A stretch of 64,000 nucleotides of DNA from Paragordius varius (taxonomy: Eukaryota; Nematomorpha): contig OZ176052.1 of assembly GCA_964247055.1 (NCBI GenBank), positions 6,696,001-6,760,000 on the forward strand, written 5' to 3'. Both the position numbers and the translations under genes were made by a program. Below the pieces are notes generated by a model. That model was not told the origin of the DNA, ran no database searches, and worked only from the letters and a program-made list of their open reading frames with translations. Shown in pieces: positions 1 to 10,400 of this stretch (its first letter is position 1; each line of letters begins with the position of its first letter).

Positions 1-619
1 AATTCATATAAGCCTTTTTATATTTTTTTTAAAATTTGGCTGGCAGAACGAAAACCAAAAACATAAAGTATCATTTTTGAATTTTTCATCATGAAGAAAA
101 TATTTTTTCGCAAATTTAGTTGTTCAAAAGCCAAGTCAACCTTATTTAGTTCCCTTTCAAACTTTGAATGTTTTAGCCCCCAATATTTAAAATTATGTTG
201 AAAATACTTCTAGAATCCAGGTATCAATTTTTCAATATATTAATAAACTTTTTATCTTATATTTTAGTTGATAGAATCTACCCAGAAAATGATGGTGATT
301 GAATATTCAATCTGCATTTAATTATTTTTTGCATCTCATATTCTTCAATCTAATATAAGATCATCATGAACGCACACCGCATCGTATATCAATATTAGAA
401 ACAAATTACCTGTATTAATATCAATAAGAAGAATGCTAATTTTAAACATAATATTATGAATATTTTGTATAATTATACATTTGTAATTTAAATAAATTTA
501 TTTATATTTGGCGATATTCAGATACTTTAAAGGATGTTTTATATATCTTGATCTTATTTTCAATCTTTGGTGACATAAGGTGTTTATTAAAATATACATA
601 GTTGGATTTTGAAAATAAA
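1..619. other. AT-rich intergenic DNA, nothing recognised
   Basis: No coding segment, RNA gene or terminal repeat was recognised. Short open frames here are not supported by any homology. Confidence 0.5.
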
Positions 620-1690
620 ATGTTAAATTTAAAACCGCAACATGCATTTTTACCTGTATGCTCAGATATGTTAACTATATTTAATATATTAGTCATCAAT
701 GTAAAACAAAAAAAAATAATTTTCCTAAAAATTTAAAAAACCATAAATTATAGTGATTTTAACCTGTATAGATTAATGTATCCAAAATATATAGTAATTA
801 ATAAATTAGCAAGGTTGAACAAAAAATTAAAAATTTTACTAATATATTAAAAACCGCAATTTTTACCTGTATTTATTAAAATGTCCAAAATATGTAGTAA
901 TTAATTACAATTAACAATGTCAAATAGAAAAACAAGAAAAAAAAAAATTTTAACTAAATTTATTAAAAACCGCAATTTTGACCTGTAATTATTAAAATGT
1001 CCAAAATATGAATTAATTACAATTAACAATGTTGAATAAAAAAAACAAAAAAAAAATTAAATTTTTACTAAATATATTAAAAACCGCAATTTTTACCTGT
1101 ATTTATTAAAATGTCCAAAATATGTAGTAATTAATTACAATTAACAATGCAAATCCTAAAAAACAAAAAATTTTTTTACTAAATTTATTAAAAAACGCAA
1201 TTTTTACCTGTATTTATTAAGATGTCCAAAATATGTAGTAATTACAATTAACAATGTTAAATAAAAAAACAAAAAAAATAAATTTGACTAAATTTATTAA
1301 AAACCGCAATTTTTACCTGATTAAAATGTCTGAATACTTAAAAATTGACAATGAAAAACATAAAAACAAAACTATCTAAAATCTACTTAAATTTTCACAA
1401 ATATATATTTACCTGTGTTTTTTAATTAGTAATAACAACTATATAAAATAATACCAATTTCGATTAATTGAGGTATTTATCATGTTGAAAAATATTAATT
1501 ATTAAATTTAATTATGAATTAACATAAATAATCTTAAAATACCCATTTTACTAATTATAAAAAGTTTAAAGATAAAAACCCAGAAAATTCCGCATCTAAA
1601 TACGTAACAACAATATTTCAAATGTTAACATAAATTGCTATAATCTCAAAATTTAACATTACAAAATATCCATCAAATTAAGCCTATGTT
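620..1690 (+). repeat. Partial copy of the palindromic tandem-repeat element
   Basis: Five to six units of about 110-115 bp run from about 630 to 1330. Each carries an aaaaccgcaatttttacctg-like core; cores lie near 631, 850, 966, 1079, 1194 and 1303. They are followed by about 320 bp (1370-1690) that match the right arm of the palindrome at 2680-4526. Similarity stops abruptly at 1690, before the terminal part of the arm, so this is a half element lacking its left arm and its terminus. Unit boundaries are approximate. Confidence 0.8.
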
Positions 1691-2138
1691 AATTCTCACG
1701 TCAATCCTCTTTTATATGTGCACCACGAAATGATTTTGTTGATCAGTATTTTACGCATTTGATAAACCATTTATGTTATTTGACTGGCAATAAAATTACT
1801 TAACATACATTAAAATGCATACTCTATATGTTATATTATAACGTTTGGGTTTAATATATTGGTCATGTTTTTATCTTTAGGGAGAAAATGGTTAAATTGC
1901 TTTATACGTTTTTCGGAAGGCGCTTAAAAGCCACGATTTGTGAGTATTTGCATTTTTTACGATGGACGCTATTTTTCGTAAATTTAAAATAACTGCATTG
2001 CTTGGAAGGTCCTTCCGCCTTAAACTATCTTAGTTTGCCCATATCATATGTTGCTCTAAAAATAATCGTGATTATAAGCAAGAGTAGGAATACACGAAAA
2101 AGGGTCATGGAAAGACAAAGAGGAAGAAGTGCTTAAGT
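1691..2138. other. Intergenic DNA, nothing recognised
   Basis: No gene or repeat end was recognised. The last eight bases (2131-2138, gcttaagt) are the left target-site duplication of the hAT element that follows. Confidence 0.5.
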
Positions 2139-2679
2139 TAAAGTGACCAGATAGGCTGTTTTTCGCAGTACAGTACTGGGTTTTCGAAAAAAAACCGCGC
2201 CTGTACTGCGCTGACTTTTGTACTGCTTTTTGAAATAATTTTTTTTATAAATATGTTTTAATACCATTTATTTATACAAGTTTTGTATGTAGAATTCGAT
2301 AGAGTACCCTTAGTTAAAATAAATAAATGGTTTTTTTTACTGTAAAAAACTATGGTCTTTAATTTTAATATTTTATTTTCTGCTCTAATTATACATGGAG
2401 TTGGGTTTTGGACCGGTCAAATCGCTTATGAATGCAGCCATTCGCGAAGTGGCGGAACTATCAATATCAGACTCCAGATTTAGGCCAACCTTTCACTCAA
2501 GGCTTCCGCAAAAGCGACCTCAAAAATAAACAAAAAATAAATTAATATTTTAGTTATTTTATCTTTTGAAAATCATTTTGTTTCATATAAGTTTCAGCTA
2601 AAATTTGAGTTTACTTTAATTATAATTATCAAACAGAAAATTTTTATATTTCCACAACATATTATTTTTAAAATTCATT

Positions 2680-4526
2680 ATACAGTCATGTAGACTTTAT
2701 ATTGTTAAAGATTTACTTTTTTTCGTTTATTGGGTATTAATATTTGGTAAAGATATAAAAACAAGAGCAATATGGTATTACCATATCATATTCTTTAAAA
2801 AGTAAAAAATGAAGGGGAAGGGCGTCGGAAATCTTTAGTAAAAAAATGAAAATACACTAACTACTAACCCTTCACTTAAATTTGATGGATATTTTGTAAT
2901 GTTAAATTTTGAGAATATTATAGCAATTTATGTTAACATTTGAAATATTGTTGTTACGTATTTAGATGCGGAATTTTGTGGGTTTTTATCTTTAATAATT
3001 TTATAAATAGTAAAATGGGTATTTTATTATTTATGATTGATAATTAAATTCAATAATTACTATTTTTCAACATGATAAATACATGTATTAATCGATATTG
3101 GTATTATTTTATATAGTTGTTATTAATAATTAAAATACAGGTTATATATTTGTTAAAATTTAAGTAGATTTTGGATTGTTTTTGTTTTTATGTTATTCAT
3201 TGTCAATTTTTATGTATTGACATTTTAATCAGGTAAAAATTGCGGTTTTTAAATTTAGTCAAATTTAATTTTTTTTTGTTTTTTATTTAACATTGTTAAT
3301 TGTAATTAATTACATATTGTGATTTTAATAATTACAGGTGAAAATTGTGGTTTTTAATAAATTTAATAAAAATTAAGTTTTTGTTTTTTAGGATTTGCAT
3401 TGTTAATTGTAATTGATTTATTTGGTCATTTTAATAAATACAGGTAAAAATTGCGGTTTTTAACAAATTTCAAATTTATTTTTTTATTTTGTATCATTGT
3501 TAATTGTAATTAATTACTACATATTTTGGACATTTTAATAAATACAGGTGAAAATGGCAGTTTTTCAAATTTAACATTTTTTGTATCATTGTTATTTGTT
3601 ATTAATTAATAAATATTTTGGACATTTAAAAAACAGGTGAAAATTGCGGTTTTTAATAAATTAGTAGAATTTTTAATGTTTTGTTTAACCTCGCTAATTT
3701 ATTATGTACTATATATTTTTGATACACTGATATATACAGGTAAAAATTACTATCATTTGAATAAATTAGCAGTTGAACAAAACATTAAAAATTTATTAAT
3801 TTTATTAAAAACCGCAATTTTAACATGTTTTTTAAATGTCGAAAATATTTAATAATTAATAACAAATAACAATGATACAAAAAAAAATAAATTTGAAATT
3901 TGTTAAAAACCGCCATTTTTACCTGTATTTTTTAAAATTTACAAATATGTAGTAATTAATTACCCGCAATTTTTACCTGATTAAAATGTCAATACATAAA
4001 AATTGACAATGAATAACATAAAAAAACAATCCAAAATCTACTTAAATTTTAACAAATATTTAACCTGTATTTTAATTACTAATAACAACTATATAAAATA
4101 ATACCAATATCGATTTATACAGGTATTTATCATGTTGAAAAATTGTAATTATTGAATTTAATTATGAATCATAAATAATAAAATACCCATTTTACTATTT
4201 ATTAAATTATTAAAGATAAAAATCCACAAAATTCCGAATCTAAATACGTACAACAATATTTCAAATGTTAACATAAATTGCTATAATATTCTCAAAATTT
4301 AACATTACAAAATATCCATCAAATTTAAGTGAAGGGTTAGTAGTTAGTGTATTTTCATTTTTTTACTAAAGATTTCCGACGCCCTTCCCCTTCATTTTTT
4401 ACTTTTCTAAAGAATATGATATAGTAATACCATATTGCTCTTGTTTTTATATTCTTTACCAAATATTAATATGCAATTAACGAAAAAAAGTAAATCTTTA
4501 ACAATATAAAGTCTACATGACTGTAT
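2680..4526. repeat. 1.85-kb palindromic (foldback) element
   Basis: The first half reads as the inverted complement of the second almost end to end. It begins atacagtcatgtagac at 2680 and ends gtctacatgactgtat at 4526, with symmetry about position ~3604. Each arm has about 550 bp of unique sequence on the outside and several ~100-110 bp tandem units on the inside; the unit core is caggtaaaaattgcggtttt on the left and its complement on the right. Small length differences between arms show some age. No credible target duplication could be fixed. A 71-codon open frame at 3637-3852 lies across the centre and is not considered a gene. Confidence 0.85.
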
Positions 4527-5255
4527 TTGGTTTCGATATTACCTATTTTCTAGGAATAAAACAACTTTTTTATGTTTTGTGTGGGAGGTATGTTCCTTAA
4601 TTTTTTGCTTCCCTAAACTAACAAATTTATAGACATATTAATTTTGGCACACACACACATAATAATTTTTTTATTAATTCTTTTCATTTTAATTTTCATT
4701 TCCGTGACTTTATCTATAAACAAAATATGGACTACAGAAAAAACAACTCACAATAGATACCTTGAAAACAATTGTAATAGTCCAAAATACAGTAGAAAAT
4801 TGTCAAGCTTTTTTAGATAAAATTTCGCAAAACCATAAATTATTGGGACAAATACATAAATCTGAAAAACATATATAATTTATTATTTTTAGATATTATT
4901 ACTATTATAAAAAAATAATTGTTTATTAATAGTTAACGTCATATACCATTGATTGGGTAGACTCAGAACTATTTGAATTATTTTTGAATTTTACACTGTA
5001 GCAAAGTCGGCATTTGAATAATTTTCTACCCATTCACCTATCTTTTTTTCATCAACGCTACCTGCTGTCATATAGTAATTTTTCTAAAAAGCTATGGAAC
5101 AGAACTTTCATAAGATCGTGTGTGAATGATTATATCTGCACGGCAACATCTTATAAAAACCAGTTATATTGTTTCTCTCTATTTTTATCATCATATATTG
5201 ATAATTATATTGTTTTTGACAATTAGCATTTTTTAAAACAAACATACCATTATAA

Positions 5256-5834
5256 TCTATATATTTATAAAAGTGGAAAGTAGTGGCTTGGTGATCTATT
5301 TCCGGGAAACCGGTAGATCCATTCAAATCCAAATGTCAAAAAAATATAATCATTATTGAATGCCCCGACAATTGCTTCGCCCTTTTTTTGAATTAGGCCC
5401 CCAGTTCGGGCCTAACCCGTGTAAAAAACGGTTTTTTTTGAAAACAGAAGTCCACAAAAATCGTGTCTGAGAGAATTTTCTGGAAAACGTGTTGGACCAT
5501 TCAATTTCAAATATGATTTTTGTTTACTTATTTTCGATTGCGCCGAACATAATCGGTTCGCTTTTTTAATTAAGGTCATCTTTTTACCCGCTCCTCCCGT
5601 AAAATGTCATTTTTCCAAAAAAAATCAAAAGTAATTGTTTGAATCTATTTTTAGCCCAAGTAAAAAATATATTAGTATGAATGCCCCGTTTTAAAATTCC
5701 TATGAAATCATAGCTAATAAATAATGTTTCGAAATAATCCACATATGTGGATCATTTTATTGTCCCTTTGTTCAAATAGCCCCCCCAGTCCGAAGGACTT
5801 CCTCGGGCTGCGTAGCAGCACGAGATTACGCTAG
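5256..5834 (+). mobile_element. Helitron-like non-autonomous element
   Basis: The 5' end begins tctatatatttataaaag, a TC start preceded by A, as in many Helitrons. The 3' end has a GC-rich hairpin at 5802-5824 (ctcgggctgc, loop gta, gcagcacgag) followed six bases later by CTAG (5831-5834), matching the CTRR terminus. A second short hairpin (agtcc-gaa-ggact) lies just before it at about 5788-5800. Against this, the base after CTAG is C, not the usual T. No Rep/helicase coding is present. A 3'-truncated relative lies at 45102-45470. Confidence 0.55.
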
Positions 5835-6069
5835 CATTATTATATATCCATATATATAACATATGATATATTTATATGTACATACATTTATATTAAATTT
5901 TTAATATATTTATTGTTGGATATTTTAATTGTTTCTAATGAGCTTATAAATAGTAACGAACAATATCATTTAATATAAAACACCGAAAATTCGGTTTAAA
6001 AATAGGCAAAGTATGTTTTAATTTTGTACTGCGCCAGGGTTATAAATATCTGGTCACATTAGCTTAAGT

Positions 6070-6657
6070 GTCGTAAAATAATAAAACTATGGCAAATAAT
6101 TTATATTTTACTGTTACATGCAAATTTGAAATATATACTTTGGTTGTATATCATAATTTTCTGTGAGATTTGAATTGTATTATTTTTATATTTTTTTGTA
6201 CTATGTAAAAATTATATCCTTTGTTACTCGAAATTTTATTGTTATAATGCAAATTATGTACACCTAAAATTAGCATATATAATGCACAAAAAAACCGAAT
6301 AATATTCATTTCACGTTTCTTATATAATCTTCTTCTTTTCAAATTAACATTTACAGATATTGCATTTATGTCAACCCTAGAAATATATCTTACAAAATTT
6401 TATTATCCAATTTATTTATACATATAGCAGTATTAAAAATAGAAACAATGAGTATTGCAATGACTAATGTAGTAAAAATTATCGACAATCGTTCTTATTC
6501 TGATCACATAGTTGTTAATGTATTGCACTGATTGAATCCCTTGCAACGTTTTATAGTTTCCAGCTGTGTGTGCAAATCCAATAATTGCGGAAGTGAGAGG
6601 CTGGCTACTACATTGCTTAACTATATTAATATTGTCAGTTTAAAAATTCAAATCTAA

Positions 6658-6658
<1 letters not shown>
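6070..6658. other. Intergenic DNA, nothing recognised
   Basis: Only unsupported short frames are visible (for example 63 codons on the minus strand at 6151-6342, with no recognisable motif). No repeat end was found. Confidence 0.45.

Positions 6659-6692
<34 letters not shown>
6659..6692. repeat. (AT)n microsatellite
   Basis: An uninterrupted AT dinucleotide run of about 34 bases that abuts the left end of the MITE at 6692. Similar short AT runs occur at 17278-17301, 21407-21431, about 57069-57090 and 61801-61832. Confidence 0.95.
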
Positions 6693-6697
<5 letters not shown>

Positions 6698-7327
6698 TGG
6701 TCATGACCCGGTCATATGACCGGGTCATGATCAGGTCAGTGACTATTTATTTTTTGACCATGGTCATTTAAAAAACAGCTGTTTTTTAAAAAATTGCTGC
6801 TATTTTGCTTTTTAATATACTTTTTACAAAATAAAAATTAAATATTTAAATATGCTTATTTAACATTGTTAAACATGCATCCTTATAACATTAACATTTA
6901 GCATATCCAGTTATTTTGAAAACAATCAAGCATTTTGCAATGCGATTATTCTATATGTATATGAACCAATAAAATGTAAAAATTTATAATTGGATATTTC
7001 AATGATGAAAGAAAGTATAAAACAAACTAGTTACAATTTTATCTGAAATATCCAGTATTAAAAGCTATGAATTTGAAGATTCAGAAGGCCACAAGAATCT
7101 GGCAAATTTATTTAAAAAAAATTCTTGATTAAATTTGATTGAAAATAATGTAAATATAAAAAATGTATTATATTAACTTTTAAGAAAAAACAATGACATT
7201 ATTAGTGAAACCCAAGTGTTGTTCGAACATTATTTTCACACTCCAATATCGCATGGTATTTACTTAGGTAAAGTGGTCATGACCATGGTCTGACCGGACT
7301 TTTTGAAAAAGCAGTCAAACAACCCTA
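6692..7327. mobile_element. MITE with tagggttg termini
   Basis: The element starts tagggttgg next to the AT run and ends caaccct followed by atatat, giving short inverted termini. Just inside the left end is a perfect palindrome, gacccggtcatatgaccggg, and further gtcatgacc and ggtca motifs recur near both ends. About 636 bp long with no coding capacity. Because both flanks are AT repeats, the target duplication (perhaps atatatat) cannot be defined, so the superfamily (hAT-like is possible) is open. Confidence 0.6.
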
Positions 7328-7411
7328 TATATGAAAATTTAATCGCTAAAATTAGTATCTAACAAATTTTAAAAATTAAATTCGATTTCCAAATAAATTG
7401 ATTTTTATAAA

Positions 7412-10400
7412 TTATAATACTTGGTATGGGTCAGATTTCATATTATAGTAACTTATGAAACCGGTGATGAATTCGCAATATAAGAAATTATGTGTGCTAT
7501 TGATTGTCCTTAAACATGAAAATGATTGATTATTTGCATTTTGACAGAAACAGAAGGGGCCCACTATATGAATACAGTTAGAAATACAGTAACGAGCACC
7601 CTTTATAGGTCATATCTGTATTTTTAATGACTAAAAGGGTATTTAATTTACATTTCGGTAATATGAAATTTTTCGTTTTTATTAGTTACATTTTTTGTGG
7701 AGAAAAAATACAGTGTTCAATTAAAAATGTAAGCAATGTGAAAAATCTAAAATACGGCAACAGACATGTAAATTAAACACCCTTTTAGCTATTTAAAATA
7801 CAGATTTGGTTAATAGTGCCTATTATTGAATTATGTATATGTGTCTTTTAATTTATATTTAAACTTATAATAATATCAAAATATGGAATATCAACAATGC
7901 AACCATTTTCATTTTAATATTATTTTTTTACATTTCCACAAGGGTGGTGTTTTCCAATGATAATTGTCATGGTGGAAACAGTTCATCATTCGTTCATTGA
8001 AGCATTTATCCCGCCGTTCTTTGGGAGCTTTTCTTTTTCTGTGTCGCTTAATTCGCTTTAGGCTATTTTTTTGGCTGTGTTTATGCCATCTACCAAAAAC
8101 ATGTATGTTTCATAAAGTATTAAACACTGAAAAAGTAATAGCATACTTGATCGATCTCTCAAATATTTTAGGTTTTTTTAGCTCTAGAACATTTATATTA
8201 TTATTATCAATTTTTATCTGAAATCTTTCTTGTGGACATTCGCAGGGAGCATATTCGAGCCTTAGTTTGCCATTTTCAGATTGTCTTGTCTCATTTACCG
8301 AATGTTTTGGCCTGTTTAATAAAGAGTACTGCTGTTTCTTCAAAAACATTCGGATATTCTATTTGTATATCAAACCAATATAAAAAGGTTTAAATATAAT
8401 ATTTTAAACAAGAATACTATTATTTATTCATTTTCTACAAAGCAAAGGCCAAAGGGTGACCGACGTCGACCGCAAGTACTGGAGACTTTCAACATTATTT
8501 TTCATATAACAATTAATTATACTAGCTGAGCCCTGTCACGCATTGATGTGTCGTAGTCGATACGATCATTACTTAATTTATAATATATATTTCTGCAATA
8601 AACACATTGTCTTTAGAACACTTGTTTAGAGGCATATTTTACATGAAGTGAATTACGTAGAATTTAAGAAAAAGTTTGAGTATAATTTTGTCTGCACACG
8701 GAAAATACTTAAAATCCTTATTAAATTAATTTTGTCTCATAATTACGCAAAATTTAATTTAAAGCCACATTATTTTTATAGATGTCGCGTTAAACATTAG
8801 GCGGAACCCTAACTATAGGCTAATAAATAGAACGATTAACTAAAAATATTTTCTTGGTACCGAAAATACCTTAAACCATGATTATTATTATATGGCCTCA
8901 GCCCCATACTTATCCGGAAAGTTGCTTTAAAGCAAGTTAGTACTATATGGTCGCGTATTTCATTGAAGTAAAGCCCATTTTAATTTTAATTAATAAATAA
9001 CACTGGACAACAAATTTTTCTGCCACTCGAGTTTTTTGCACTTTCTAATATTTACCATCATTTTAACAGTAAATCTGAAATAAAAATTATAACTTCACCT
9101 AACTTTGTATAATTTGATTTTTTTGATTATGCGCCCTCTTTATCAAAATTTCTAAAAAATATTTTTCTTTGACAATATACAAGTAATGCCCATTTGTACT
9201 ATATCATTTGAAAGAGTAATAAAAACTCTATAAAATGCATACTAATATGTATTACATCGGCAGTTAATATTGGACACAAAGAGCGACAAACGCGCGAAGC
9301 GAGATCATTTTTTTTAATTATTATATTTTTAAAACTAATGGATGAAAATAGCTCAAACTTTGTCGTGATGAATGTCCAAAAAAGATAACATAAGAAAGTT
9401 CTTTTGATTAAAACATTTTTTTATTGCTTTTATGTCACTCAAAACAGCCATTTTTAAGTTTTTTATTTTTTAAAAATTACCATCTCATCAATATTAATTT
9501 ATTTTCATTACGAGGCTTATAATTTCAAAATTTTAAGACAAAAACAAAGTTTAAGGTATTTTCGATATTTTATAACCAATATGTAATAAAATTACAGTTA
9601 TAACTATTCATTTTAGTATCCACTAGGTAATATAATTATGATAAGAATAATTTCTATTAAAAAAGCACAAACTAATATAACCCTAATAAATATATTAAAA
9701 TAATTTATATGATTTTCATTAGTTTGTCTGTGAAAATTTCTGACCTATTTAAGGGTTAAAAATTTCGCCCATATAAACCCAAATAACTTTTACATCCGTT
9801 TGATTTAAATGACACACTACCATTTGAAAGATACTGTTTTTCCCGCTTTGAATGATTAATACGTGGCTTCTTATCTAAAACTCTTTAATTTTCAAAATTT
9901 CAAGTTTAATGTTAAGTCGGGGCCAAATATTATCAATAAACTCAAAAAATTCTTAGGTGTTGACCAATTTTCTTTTCAGATATATTAATTATGTACTTTA
10001 ATGAAATAATTTTTAAATTTACAAGAATGGCAGTTAAAAAAATCAAAATTTGTTGTCTAGTGCAATTATTTGTTATAATATAATGCTTTTATTTCACCTA
10101 TATACCCAAAAAACTATTACTTTAAGTTCTTTCAAGCAGGCCTTGTATGCTTGTATTTTGTCCCTGATTAGATCCTTATGCTTTTCCCATAGATATAAAT
10201 TTTGATAAGCGTCGTTTTCACATTCAACAGTAAAATTGGATAAGACTCGACATTTCTTAACATTTCGCTCTAAAAAATTTATAAAATTTAATTTTAGGGT
10301 GATTTCTTAACTTGATTAAAGATTTTAATACAAGTTCAATACTTCGTCTCTTCCCTTGACCATTGTTCTTTGGTTTACGAATACGCATCAAACTTTGTAA

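Larger units (their letters stand above)
2139..6061. mobile_element. Composite non-autonomous hAT transposon with 8-bp TSD
   Basis: The ends are inverted repeats: taaagtgaccagata at 2139 and its near-complement tatctggtcacatta ending at 6061. An exact 8-bp duplication, gcttaagt, flanks it at 2131-2138 and 6062-6069, the hallmark of hAT insertion. Subterminal tactgc motifs near both ends correspond in position to the gtcccgc motifs of the element at 59499-61958, so the two are diverged members of one family. No transposase was found. Much of the interior consists of later insertions: the palindrome at 2680-4526 and the Helitron-like element at 5256-5834. Confidence 0.85.

Noticed and set aside
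3637-3852. 71-codon plus-strand frame
   Set aside because: It lies across the centre of the 2680-4526 palindrome and reads the tandem units; no protein family resemblance.
10257-10342. Continuation of the Sulf frame to a stop at 10257
   Set aside because: Homology to the SULF family resumes in another frame after a good GT-AG intron at 10342-10270, so this stretch is intronic.
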